Shown here: positions 23,833 through 35,057 of the stretch, piece after piece
Numbering within the stretch: the stretch's first letter is position 1
How the letters are laid out: each line of letters starts with the position of its first letter
Origin: Odontesthes bonariensis
Taxonomy: Eukaryota > Chordata > Actinopteri > Atheriniformes > Atherinopsidae
Assembly: GCF_027942865.1 (NCBI RefSeq)
Contig: NC_134524.1
Location: 19,769,536-19,833,535 of the forward strand
Direction: 5' to 3'
Length of the DNA stretch: 64,000 nt
The notes under the pieces: generated by a model
What the model saw: the letters and a program-made list of their open reading frames with translations, nothing else
Databases searched by the model: none
Told to the model about the DNA's origin: nothing
Program-made: the position numbers and the translations under genes

Positions 23833-26800
23833 ATGGATGATATTCACCAGTACCCCGTTTTCTTCGAGTGCCACAAGCCTCTCGGGGAGCAGCAGGTGAA
23901 GAAAGTGGAAGCATATTTCCGTGTTCGACGCAGATCCGGCGGAGGAGAGTGCGCTCCACTGAGGACTGTGGCTGACAACGTCTACTGTCTAACTTTCCGA
24001 TGTCAAAAAGGTACAGTAAAGATACGCTCAGTTATCTGCTCATACTTAAATCTGCTCTTTTCATTATTTTATGACGGGGGTCGTCTTATCCAAGAGGAAC
24101 CCTGTCCATCCAACTGTAGGTACATTAATCCCATTTCTTTGAAAACTCTCTTTACAAAGACTGGATGGGCCAAGTTTAAGTGCTTAATTTGCAAACGAGA
24201 CTGCACAATAAATCATAAAGCAGGTCAAAACTGGTGTGGAAGCGCTTTTAAAGAAAGTGGGAATTTCCGCGGAAAACGAAACCAAAGTCACTGACTTGTG
24301 ACTTTCCAGTTTTCATGTTCACGAACTCTTATCTGTAACATGGTAAACCTGACAGATATGAAACTAATGTAGCATGTAAATATTGATTTGATTTTTCACC
24401 TGCATTAATTCACCTTTGTGTTGATATCCCTGTTTATTTACTCAGCCATCTATCCTTTTTTATTTGATTTGTCTCTTTTCGTTTTGGACTTCTTTCGTCA
24501 TTTCTGACTCCCCGTGTTTATTCCTATGAAATGTTCCCGTTTCTATTTTCCTTCTCCTTTTATTGGCAGCAATATAATTTCCATTAATCCCTGCGTGTCG
24601 ACAGGCCTTGTATGTGCTTCCTTCCTTCCTTCCTGTAAAACCGAGGCGGAGAAATGTCAATCCTCTATTTTAGGCAATGAGTGATTAGGTAAAGTTAAAT
24701 AAATACAAAATACCGTAGCCTATTTCTATATTCTTGGAATGTTGATTTGCAATTTTAAAACACCCATGGTGTTAATCTTATTGTGCCCATATCCATTGCC
24801 TTGCGCAGTGCAATATTGTTACATGCGATAAGAGAAGAAGAAAACAAAACAAACAAACAAAAAAAACACCATTACAAAAAAGTTTGCCATTCGGGTAAAG
24901 TTCTAATGCAAGTGAGATGATCTCAGTTTTGAATGCAGACTCGCAGTGATATCCTGTTTATGAGGTAAACAACGTGCACATGAACTCAGTGCCCCCAAAG
25001 GATGGTGATAACTGTGAACACAATGTCAATGATTAGCCTCAACATTATAACCACCTGCCAATATGGAGTAGGTCCTTCTCATGCTGCCAAAAGTGCTCTG
25101 ACCAGTCAGGGTGTGGGAAAAAAAACCACTGAGGGTGCCCCATGTTACTGGAATGTTAAAGAGATAGTTTGCCTCTTTTGACATGAAGCTGTATGACATC
25201 CCATATTAGCAATATTATTTATGAACATTGACTTACCCCCCGCTGCGTCCTGTGAGCCGAGTTCCAGCCTTGGTTTGGCGTTGATGAAGGTAGTCCGGCT
25301 AGTTTGCTAGGGTCCCGAAAATAAAGCGTCTTGCTTCTCAAAACAATATGCGTTAAAAAGAGTAATACATTTGCATCACAAAATCGTTCATCCAGAAAAA
25401 GTCAGACCTCACAATCGCTTGGCGCTATTTCTCTCTTCCTTCGTATCACTACGGGCTGTGTAAACTGTGCAGACCGAAGTGCAGACCGAGCAGTCGCCTG
25501 CTTCCGAGCAGCAAACACCGTAACAGGTTTGGCTATCGGCAGGTGGCTGTACGCAGTGATACAAAGGGAGGCAAAAATAGCGCCAAGCGATGTGAGGTCT
25601 GACTTTTTCTGGAGGGACGATTTTGTGATGCAAATGTATTACTCTTTTGAACGCATATTGTTTTGAGAAGCAAGACACTTTATTTTCGGGACCCCAGCCA
25701 ACTAGCCGGACTACCTTTTGTCAAGGCAAAAACTCGGCTGGAACTCGGCTCAAAGGACGCAGCAGGGGGTAAGTCAATGTTCATAAATGATATTGCTAAT
25801 ATGGGATGTCATACAGCTTCATGTCAAAAGAGGCGAACTATCCCTTTAACAGTTGATCCTTAAAGGCCTTTGGGTTTTTGGATGACATCTCTGTGAATTG
25901 AGCTTCCTTCCACAGATGGCACCAGTCCCAATCAGATTGTTATCTGAGGTGCTTTGAAAACCTTTGATGCCTTATTTGATTCCTTCCTCCAGTTATTCCA
26001 GCTGCTGCTGCCGGGGAATGCTGTTGCCACATGTGGACTGACTCTTTTCTTGGAGGACTTTGCTTATGATCAAGATCAGCAGTGTCACTCATTTTACCTG
26101 TTAATGGTCATAATGTTGTGGCTGATCGGCTTATAAGAGCTTTGTCACAGATATCTTGGAATCAAAATATATGTTGTCTGACATGTACAGTGTCCAAGAG
26201 GAAATTAAATCAGTATTTTTCAATTGTTTCCAAAATGTGACTCCATGTGTCCACAGCAGCCATTTTAAAGAATAACTGTCGCGGCTCATATAAATGATTA
26301 GGTTCATTCTTGTCTCTGTGTGGTAGTTATGCATAGCATGACATGAGAATAAATGTATTCTTTAGGTCATGTTTAATGCTTGAAATAACAAATGTGACAC
26401 ATTCTGTTTTAGATCAGCAGGAAGTCCTAAAGAGATCCGAGCATGCTGTGGCGCTCGCAGATGGTCGCCTGGTGTTCACTGTCCGGGGCAGCTGGGAAGC
26501 TCCCACCCCCTCTAACAGCACCACCCCCACAGCTCCAGAAGGGGTCAGTGCAATTTCGTCAAGGTTTCTCTGATCTGACACATGTCAGTCACTGAGAACA
26601 GTAAACTGTTAAGATTTGAATGTGTTTTCGATGCAGGACCCTCAGTCCATTCCTGCCTCAGCTGCTTCATCAAGTGGTGAAGATTGTGAGCTACAACCTA
26701 ACGATCAGCCATCGACCTCCCCGAAGGAAAGGCCCAGTGCTGAGGAAGACCAGGAGGAAGAGCTGACCTCTGAATGCTCCTCTGCCCAGATTCACCCAGA

Positions 26801-29800
26801 TGAGGAGAGGGCTAATTCTGGAGCTGTTGGTGAAATTAGTAACGTTGGAACTGGAAAGGATATACTTGATGGCTATTACGAGTACCACAGTGAGGAGAGT
26901 CCAGATCAGGAGTTGTTCGATGCAGTTCCTGAAGCCTCTGGAGGCCGAGTCTGTGTAGAGATTGTTCAGGGGACCATCGAGACCCAACAGGTGAGAAATA
27001 CCTTGCAAAACTTAAAGTGGTGTGGATGTCTGATTTTAAATCATCAGGTGACAGGAAGCATCTCTCAAAATAGATCATGCTGTTCTCTATCTGCACATCT
27101 ACCATTTCCTTCTTATAAAGCTATGCAAACACACAGTTTCTGACTAATTTGCTGTTCAATCTGCACCACATGTCCTGTTCTTCTTTCAGGTTGATGTCAT
27201 GGTATCACCCATGGTTCTCCATGATCCTCTCTCTACCCGAATTGGTAACATTTTGAATGAAATCGTCGGTCCTCAGCTGACTTCAAGGTTTCGAGCAGAA
27301 GAAAGAGATGAATCGATGCCTGGCGACTCAGTGCCGGTGGAGGGGTTGCCTGGACTTCCATCTCATGCAGTGTTCTTCGTCAACCTCTGTCGCTGGGATA
27401 ATGATGAAAGTGGATCTTCAGTCCAGGTGAAATTACTGGGCATTTCTGTGAGAATTTCTTGTCGTGAGAGCAGTGTGCGTGGGGCGTGTTTCCATTAAGC
27501 TGTGTGCATGCCCTTGAAGAATTCTGGATGTTTACCTTTTACAGGTGCTGCGAGTGGGCATCAGCAACATCCTGACTGCCTGTGAGAACAGAGGGTTTGG
27601 ATCTGTCGCTTTTCCGGTGCTCGGGTCTGGGCTTGCCCTTCGTTTTCCTGACACTGTGGTAGCCAAGGTGTTACTGGAGGAAGTTAATAGATTTGAACAG
27701 GGCCGAACCAACAGCTCACCGCTCCTGGTCCGCATTGTCATATACCCCAATGATGACGAGGCTTATGAGGTAATTAATGCATGGTGCCACTAATTATTAG
27801 CAACTGAAGAGTTTACAAAGTCCTTTTTTTTTTGCTTATTATAGAGTTAGTTTCCAGATGATTTGGATTCTTTTTGTGCTACGGCACAGGTCGTAGCAGT
27901 GCAATATAGTTTTTCAAGTTTTCAAGTCGGTCATCTTTCATCAGGGACACCTTAAAATAACTCTGTGTAAAATTGTCTTTTAAGGCCATAATCCGACGTT
28001 TGAGTAGATAAGCATTATGGTTGGAAAGAGCTTTTTATATTAAACATCAGGTGATGTTTCTGTCTTTATCAGTGAATGTATCCGGGAACTGATGTTAAAC
28101 CCTGTACATTCTTGTCTCTCCAGGTCTTCACATCTGTTCAGAAAGCTTTGAAATGCAAAGAGTTCGTCGATGACTATCAGCAACAAGATCAAGGCAAAGG
28201 TGGGTGTAGCCCTAAGAGACCCAAGAGAGAAGATGAGTGTAAGAGAAGGTTAATGGAGAGGTTTAAAAAGGAAAAGTTTATACATTCTTTTTAAGTTTCA
28301 AAGGAGACTTGCAGCACATTAGGTGGAATGAAAACAACTGTGTGAATCACGTTCGACTTGGCAAAGATTAATATGCCGTGACTCACCAGCTGTTTCAAGT
28401 CATTCCATAAGAAGAGTTCTCTCCATTTTCTCCCATATCAAGGTTTGTATCAACTTAGGACAACTTCTACTGAATTACAACCACTGGCAACGTAGCCTGT
28501 ACCTGATTCCTTTTTCTTTCCTTCCATCTCTATAAAGATCACTTAAAATTAGCTTTACTAATGAATGGAAACCTGGCTGTGAAGGCAATAATGTAGTGGA
28601 TCAGGTCTTTTTATTAGTGCTTCTTGAATTAAACCAAAGCATACTTCATGCAATGGCTATTGTTTCCTCCAAAGTAAAAGGGATATAGCTTGCTTAAAAA
28701 AAAAAAACTCGTGTACTGATCAGAGTCATTATTCTCCTCTAGTGTCAACCACAAAGAGGCTCATCCTGCTGGGGAAAACTGGATCAGGGAAAAGTTACCT
28801 GGGCAACACCATTTTTGGAGAAAATCTTTTTGAGGTAAACCATACTCCAAACTCTGGGACCAAGAAATGCCAAGCGGAGACCAGGGCCATCGATGGAAGC
28901 AGCATCACTTTGATCGACACCCCTGGTTTTTTTGACACCGAGTCTGAGGAGGATGTGCAGCCTGAGATAATGCGTTGTATCACAGAGTGCGCTCCTGGGC
29001 CTCATGCTTTTCTTATTGTACTTAGGGTGGACAAATTCTCAAAGCACGAGCAGGAGGTCATAAATACAATACTGAAAAATTTCTCAGAAGGTGCGTTACA
29101 GTACGCCGTGATTGTCTTCACTCACGGCAACCAGCTCCCCAAAGGGATGAAAATTGAAGAGTTTGTCAGTCAGAATGAGAAATTGAATGATCTGGTGAAG
29201 AGGTGTGGTGGCCGGTGTCATGTCTTTGACAACGTAAACTGGAAAAACAAACAGCAGAACAGCTACAGGAGCAACCAGTTCCAGCTGGAGGCGTTACTTC
29301 AAACAATAGACAAGATGGTCGTGGAAAACAGCGGGCGCTACTACACCAATGGCCTTCTGCAGAGTGTGGAGAGAAAAATACAGATACGGGAAGCGCACAT
29401 AAGAGAGTCATCAGGAAACTTGACCCCAGAAGAGGTCAGAAAACAGGCCAAAACAGATGTGTCCAATGATTTTATGATCTGCCTGACAGGTGCAGCAACG
29501 GGAGCTTTGTTGGGGGCTTTCTTCGGTGTGGCAAGCATGGTTAAACATGTTCTACGCTTTGTGAGACCAGCAGAATTATGGAAGTCTGCGAAAAAGATAC
29601 CGGCTCTAGCGGGGCCAACAGCAATGGCAACAGCAGGAGGAGAGGTAGCACTGACTACTGCCGTTGTTGCTGGTGTGGCACTAACAGCCATGGCTGCAGC
29701 TGGAGCAGTAAAAGGTGGTACTGTTGGACGTGATGCAGCAAAGGGAGCAAAAAATCCAATGGAGGCAATGAAAATGGCAGCAGAAGCTGTCATGAAGGAG

Positions 29801-29827
29801 GGAACTTCGGAATTTAATAGGATTTAA
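23833..29827 (+). CDS. RRM-like + macro domain + GIMAP GTPase fusion protein, copy 1
   Basis: Seven exons: 23833-24010, 26413-26543, 26637-26990, 27190-27426, 27545-27769, 28124-28199, 28743-29827, giving 761 aa. All junctions are GT-AG and keep frame. Residues 1-~95 resemble the PARP10/14 N-terminal RRM (YFRVRRRSGGGEC, then DQQEVLKRSEHAV...GRLVFTVRGSW). Residues ~104-200 are an acidic, Ser/Pro-rich linker. Residues ~203-400 are a macro domain (RVCVEIVQGTIETQQVDVMVSP...FPVLGSGLALRFPDTVVAKVLL); the usual ADP-ribose-contacting VNAAN is VSPMV, so binding may be lost. Residues 401-~610 are an AIG1 GTPase (G1 GKTGSGKS with K417, G3 DTPG 459-462, G4 THGN 527-530, CGGRCHVFD). An Ala/Gly-rich hydrophobic C-terminus (FMICLTGAATGALLGAFFGV) may insert in membrane. 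The GTPase exon has no in-frame ATG before M477, so it needs an upstream exon. Alternative: a separate macro protein that ends by reading through exon 6. Confidence 0.8.
24011..24294 (+). other. Open frame continuing exon 1 into intron 1
   Basis: The exon 1 frame stays open for 94 more codons past the GT donor, and the same frame is open in copy 2. It encodes a short Cys-rich stretch (CPSNCRY..., CLICKRDC, NWCG). It could be an intron-retained short isoform (RRM-like part only), but may just be chance sequence preserved by the recent duplication. Confidence 0.25.
24259..24283 (+). promoter_or_regulatory. NF-kB site next to an ISRE in intron 1, copy 1
   Basis: GGGAATTTCC (24259-24268) is a perfect palindromic kB site. 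GAAAACGAAACC (24272-24283) matches the ISRE GAAANNGAAAC. Only 3 bp separate them, about 250 bp into intron 1. Such pairs serve as joint NF-kB/IRF inputs in antiviral enhancers. Both sites are unchanged in copy 2. Confidence 0.6.
25160..25845. mobile_element. TTAA-target foldback transposon in intron 1, copy 1
   Basis: TTAA at 25156-25159 and 25846-25849. Ends AGAGATAGTTTGCCTC and its complement GAGGCGAACTATCCCT. The two halves form a long inverted repeat meeting around 25490. Copy 2 keeps only the left half (from 45569 to ~45758, then it jumps to the flank), so the element predates the duplication and was partly deleted there. The ORFs in it are not genes. Confidence 0.85.
28200..28742 (+). 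other. Intron 6 of macro-GIMAP, with possible alternative end of exon 6
   Basis: Reading through the exon 6 donor adds a basic tail starting GGCSPKRPKREDECKRRLM, which looks like a nuclear localisation signal, then a stop at 28292-28294. In copy 2 an indel changes the last residues. I find no phase-1 start exon here that could serve the GIMAP exon on its own. An ATTAAA at ~28630 is the only polyA-like signal noticed. Confidence 0.35.
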
Positions 29828-30106
29828 CGGATGTGTCATTTACTTGCATCTCATTCTGTGCCTTTGACTCTTATCGGGGGAACACCTGTGCATCTGCTTT
29901 TTTAAAAAAATATTCAGTCAGTCATCCTGCAGCAGTGCAGTCCATCCTGGACAATCCAAACATGCATAGTTTGTGATCCGGTGGAACTCAAGAGTCCATA
30001 TGCAGTCAACAAATCTAAATCTAAAGTAAATGATACGATGCATTTTATTGTGGACATAGGGAAATTGTTTTGCTGCCATCACATTGATAAACAAGAGCAA
30101 GTAGAA

Positions 30107-30331
30107 CAGCTTCACATCCTCTATTAGTTATATCACAACTTTACTGATCCTGATTAAAGTATCTCAAAAACTATTTCAAAACTTGCCATGACGTCTTCTT
30201 GTAGTAAACTGTAAGAACTGTGGGTGGATCACTTTTATGTCTACGGCTTTCACTGGGGTTCTTCTACTTATTTGCAAGTAAAAGCCTTTACTCAAACTGG
30301 ATCCATTTCACATACCATTTTGGTCTCCTAG
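30107..30331. other. Short spacer between macro-GIMAP copy 1 and the GIMAP relic
   Basis: Starts just where homology to copy 2 ends. ATTAAA at 30153-30158 could be the polyA signal of the upstream gene. No phase-1 coding exon for the downstream GIMAP exon is visible. Confidence 0.35.
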
Positions 30332-31377
30332 TGTTGACCTCAAGAAGGATTGTTCTGTTGGGGAAAACTGGAGTTGGGAAAAGCAGCCTGGCTAATACCA
30401 TGTTGGGAGAAGATGCGTTCAAGATAAGTCATTCTCCAGATTCAGAAGGAAGTCCAACTCGAGCAAGAAGCAAGTGTGTCAGCGGAAGAAATCTCACTCT
30501 GATTGACATGCACAGTGTTTTTGGCACATGTGGGTCTGAGGACTCTCTTAAGACTGAGATAGTTCGGTGTCTCACAGAGTGCGCTCCTGGGCCTCATGCT
30601 TTTCTCATTGTGCTTAAAGTGGAGAAATTCACTGAGCAAGAGAAAGATGTCGTAAAAAAAATCTGCCAGTATTTTTCTGAAGACGCTCTGAAATATGCTG
30701 CAGTTGTCTTCACTCATGGAGACCAGCTACAGGAGGGAATGAGAATTGAGTAATTTGTCAGCTTAAACAAAGAGCTGAATGATGTGGTGAAGAAATGTGG
30801 AGGCAGGTGCCGCGTTGTCGATAACAAATACTGGAAGCTCCACAGCGAAGATCCCTACAGGAGCAATCAGTTCCAAGTGGAAGAGCTCTTCCGTACAATA
30901 GACAAGATAAGTGAGGCAAACGATAGAAAGTGTTACACCAATCATATGCTGAAAGACGTGAAAAACGAAATACAGAAGCAGGAAGAAGACATAACGCAGG
31001 CATCAGGAAATGTGTCAACTGAGGAAATCAGAAAGAGGGCGAAAACCAACGTGCTCAATGAGTTAATGGTCAAATTAGCGTGTGCAGAAACTGGCGCAGT
31101 TTTAGGAGCTTTACTTGGTGTGGCAGGAATTACATCCACTGGTAAAAATGTACAAGAAAATTCAGATGTTGCAGCGCTGGTATCAACAGACCCACAAAAG
31201 GCATCAATTGTGTCTGCTGCTTTCGGTGGGATTGTAAAAGGAGGTGTGGCGTTATATCATGCTGCTGCAGGAGCAGAAACTACAAGGGATGCGTTTCAGA
31301 AAGCCATGGATGCTGTTTGGAATGAGTCCACGTCGAGTTTAGGATTTGGGGGTGCAGAGGGGCAAAGCGATGATTAG
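30332..31377 (+). pseudogene. GIMAP/AIG1 GTPase exon with stop codon and broken G3
   Basis: A full-length GIMAP-type exon follows a TCTCCTAG acceptor and starts in phase 1 (TG TTG ACC), like the other GIMAP exons here. G1 GKTGVGKSS is intact. The G3 DTPG is replaced by DMHS, and an in-frame TAA at 30751-30753 stands where the family has E-E-F (GMRIE*FVS). Downstream the frame is open to 31377 and still family-like (DVVKKCGGRCRVVDNKYWK, YRSNQFQ). The single stop and otherwise clean frame suggest recent loss. It has no start exon of its own and sits outside the duplicated block, so copy 2 lacks it. Confidence 0.85.
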
Positions 31378-32047
31378 AGTACACATAAAAATAACAGGGA
31401 TGTGCTGATGTTTTTATCAGGGCTGTAAATCGCTTCAAAATATTTCATTGTGATTTAACATGAGATTGTTTGTAATTAACTCGTGATTAATTGTAAAATA
31501 ATCCCACGTACATATTTGTTCTGAATGCACCTTAAAGGGATATTTTCATCAACACATGAGGAGACAAATATATCTATTCTTGTAGCATTCCACAATAAAT
31601 TGTCCAGACAAATACTGTCCAGGACATTCTTCAGCAATCTCAGAAATATATGTTGAAAGCTCATCATGCCAAACTCAATCCCAGCAAGCCACAACAGAAG
31701 AGCAATTGACCTGATATCAGATACCCGATATCAGTTTGATATTACTTATAAACTAAACAGATTTTTTACATCCATATACAGCGCAATGAGCTGGCCAAAG
31801 AGCTGTGGGCGGGGAAAGGGAGTTTTGGCATAGCCATATATGGGCTCTGGGAGGAAACAACCTCCACGTCATAAGCGGCGGCTTTCCCGATCGGGCCATC
31901 TGCATGGTCACATTACCAAAGGTGGAGATTAATTTCCAGTGCATGGTTTAGGTCTATAGTCATTTTTAGCCACTGGGGGACCGCAGGCAGGCTAGAGGAA
32001 CTCATATTAATGTTAAACAACCTTAAAAAGGGAAAATTTCATGCCAT
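31378..32047. other. Intergenic DNA, nothing recognised
   Basis: AT-rich spacer at the boundary between the two duplicated units. No ORF or repeat recognised. Confidence 0.45.
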
Positions 32048-32753
32048 GGGACTTTTAAGCTTTTTTTTTCTTTTTCTCTGATCTGGTTGTTTGTACTACA
32101 ATAACATTTGGGTTTTGCACTGGCTGTTCATACCATTAAAAGGCTTCAAATTCAGTTTCAGTCTGAATGTCTGTGATGTAGAAAGGAGACAGTAACTTTA
32201 CATGCAGAAGTAGCCAAACTATTTTCCAACTCAGCTAATCTCCTGTCATTCTGGTTGCACGGCCCGTTCATACCCTCCAACCGGAGAGATTATTGTTAGC
32301 CCAATTAAAAATAAGAAACTATTTCAAACTGTAACTTCCAAGCTACAGGTACCTCCCTAAAGCCACCTGGGACTATTTATTCATCTTCTTTTTTTTTTTT
32401 TTTTTTCAAATTTGGACTTTTACTGCTCATCCTGATATTTAACATTTTAGATAAACACATGAGACTTTTCTGAAATCCTTAGAAAATATTGCCTTGATTT
32501 GCTAAAGTGAGACAGACCACTGGCACACTTATATTAGTCAGTAAAAATCCCCTCATTACAAATCTTTAAAAATCAAATGAAACAATGGGGTGAAAAGGAG
32601 TAGCCTACCTAAGAAATCAGAAAAAGATCTGAATAAAGAAAACATCAGGCACAGCTCTGCCATTCCTGCACAAGAGAAACATTTTCAACATGTTGAATCA
32701 TTTAACAAAGGGGTCAAACTTTTTTTCAATCTGTAGCACAAGCAGTTTGTTGA
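32048..32753 (+). repeat. Duplicated block A, copy 2
   Basis: Matches 12409-13095 plus 17464-17535 without the LINE, and with small deletions such as one after TACCTCCCTAAAG. The match ends exactly where an LTR-like sequence starts (32754, TGTTACACGACTTG). Confidence 0.8.
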
Positions 32754-33556
32754 TGTTACACGACTTGCACACATTGAAGACTTCAGTGGTGTAGAAAACG
32801 TAGAGTTTTATTACTTCACCGGTGGGACAGGTAAAACATAACAAGCTGTAGGTATCTTAGCATCTCACGTACATCCACACTGAACGAGAGCGTCTCCTTC
32901 CTTTTTCGTTTTCACACACTCTTCTTCTGAAAGGTTTGCTACTCAGTGTCACAGCTTATACTGCCACCTATTTGCGAGTGCAATAATACTTTTCACAATA
33001 AATTGTACAATTAACTGACTATATAAACATAGTGAAGTCTTATTCCAGATTCAAATGTTGTCCTCAACACAAGCATTAATTTTGCAGTACACCCGTAGTT
33101 CTAGAATATAATAGCAAACTCATACAAGGGTCGAGGTATAGCATTGTACGTTTTGGCTACTGGGACTTCATCAGTTAACTTAATGTCCATTTTTAAGTTT
33201 TTGATGTATCCAACTTCATCTTTATTTCTGGCGAATGTACCTGATTCCTCACAGAGAACTTGTTTAATCAGTGCTTGTTGTTCACAGGTCAAGTGGTCCA
33301 AATTAACAGGTGGATCAATCCCGTTTTGACTGAGCAGCTGTATTTGTCCTCCTAGAACTACAACAAATGTGCGGCCTGTTTCGACAGAGTAAATAACATT
33401 CTCACTCGTAGCTCCCTGAATAAGGTTTAACAGTGCTACTGCCTTCCCTGATCCTAGTCTTAGTGATTTACTCTTTCACTTAGCTGAACCTGGTCCTCTC
33501 TCTCCCTCATTATCTCCACAATGGCATTAAACCCTATTATAGGTTTTGAACAATAG

Positions 33557-35057
33557 CCGCTTTCGGACTGTAGGAACCTTTGGCAGTTCCTATAACCTTT
33601 TAATCCACGGGGCCGTTTTCTCCCGCATTCGGAAATACAGGAACTCAGGACCAATTTCAGATAGATGCTTATCAAACCCCCCCGCCTATTTGGGGGTCTC
33701 TAATCTTGCTTATTTATCAGGCTGGATATAGATATTTAGATACTGTAGCTGGCTAGTTAGATATAGGCCTATACTTTAAATAAGTCTTTGATACGTTTTG
33801 CTTTACTTTATAACAGCATTTAACCTTCAGAAATAAAATGCAGATGATGGCGCGTTCAACTTAGCCTACCTCCACATGTCTTTTATAGTCATTAAGTCCG
33901 CCGTGAGTAATACTGAAGTCACTATTGCATACAGTGCACCTCGCCACAATGTCATCATTCTTCACCTTCACCAGACATGGATACACTTTAGTATATTCTG
34001 CTGTAAAATGAGTCTTATATTTTCGTTTTTTTTACTCGAGGATTCACCCTCTGCCATTTGGCAGGATGCACAGTTTTGAGTGGTAACTTAGGGGATTGTC
34101 AGAGAGTAAATCGAAGCCCTCCCACACCGAACGTTATTGGTTTCAGCACGGCCTCTGACAAGCAGTCTCCCTGAACGCTCGTTGAACAGAGCATCGCTTT
34201 GGACAGATACGCACAGATTTCACAAGCAACCTCTCCTCACACCCTTCTCTCTCTCTCGTGCCTGCGCAGTCGATACGTGCATGGTGCACGAGTTATTGTG
34301 TTGCCTGCACGGTCTTACTCGCATTGAAAAAAAAAAAGACACTCCCTCGCATAGTCTAAAATCCGGGATATTTTATCCGACTCGCGGGCATCCGTGATTA
34401 ACTATCAATATCAGGGAGACTCCCGGAACTTCCGGGAGACTTGGGATGTCTGGCTCCTTCTCTGAGGTCGGGTCTTTTCATGGTTCTATAGGAACACATC
34501 TGACGGAGGTGTGTGGTGGTCGGTAGCTACGCCCCATGTCATGCTATCACGGCTGAAATGTTTACTCATACGACACAGACACAACCACTGCGTGTTTAAT
34601 AAGTTAAACTTACACGTTGTCTCCTTTGTCTGCAGCGCTCTGCTCTCCTTTCTTCCTTCATGAAATGAAAAAGTATCGACTGCGCTCGATCCTTCGTCTC
34701 CTGACTCTCTGTGAGCTCTTCCAGCCTCAAAATTAGACGCCTGATGTGATTAATATCACCATCATGCAGACCATGAACACGGTGGCCTCCCCGCTCTCCA
34801 TATTAGCTTCTTTGCGGTGTTTTTTCTTCTCTCCTTACTTTTACCGGGTTTTGTTTTGTTGTTGAATGTGGCGCTAAAGTAACATGTTGTCGCTGACGCA
34901 GACGGCTGCGTGCACCGCATCATTCCCGACCTGGTCCCGACTCATGTGCGAATGCAGACTGAAACAGTTCTGCTGGGGAAGGACAGTTATCAGAACGGAA
35001 TTCGAGGAGGACCGTTCCTATAACTGCGTTCTTAGAACGGCTCTGTCCGAAAGCAGC
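33557..35057. mobile_element. DNA element inserted in the Gypsy relic
   Basis: Ends carry near-matching inverted repeats around GCTTTCGGAC / GTCCGAAAGC and a 3-bp direct repeat TAG (33554-33556, 35058-35060). It separates the protease end from the RT start of the Gypsy frame. No transposase seen. The 3-bp duplication would suit a Harbinger-like element, but this is tentative. Confidence 0.6.

Larger units (their letters stand above)
20547..30106 (+). repeat. Tandem segmental duplication block B, copy 1
   Basis: Matches 40022-49954 at high identity by eye. The match runs from TRIM intron 4/exon 5 (20547-~20767), breaks for 20768-21802 (replaced in copy 2), and resumes at 21803 through the whole macro-GIMAP gene to ...GCAAGTAGAA at 30106. 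The shift between copies is about 20.4 kb in the gene. With block A it suggests one tandem duplication of about 18 kb. Confidence 0.9.

Noticed and set aside
26691-27008. 105-aa minus-strand ORF and its copy-2 twin at 46511
   Set aside because: Antisense of fusion-gene exon 3; conservation is explained by the duplication.
27190-28199. Macro-domain exons as part of a full PARP14-like gene with a PARP catalytic domain
   Set aside because: No PARP catalytic (H-Y-E type) domain or WWE domain is found downstream; the next in-phase exon is the GIMAP GTPase.
29341-29793. 150-aa Ala-rich ORF on the minus strand (and its twin at 49178-49633)
   Set aside because: Antisense shadow of the Ala/Gly-rich C-terminus of the fusion GTPase.
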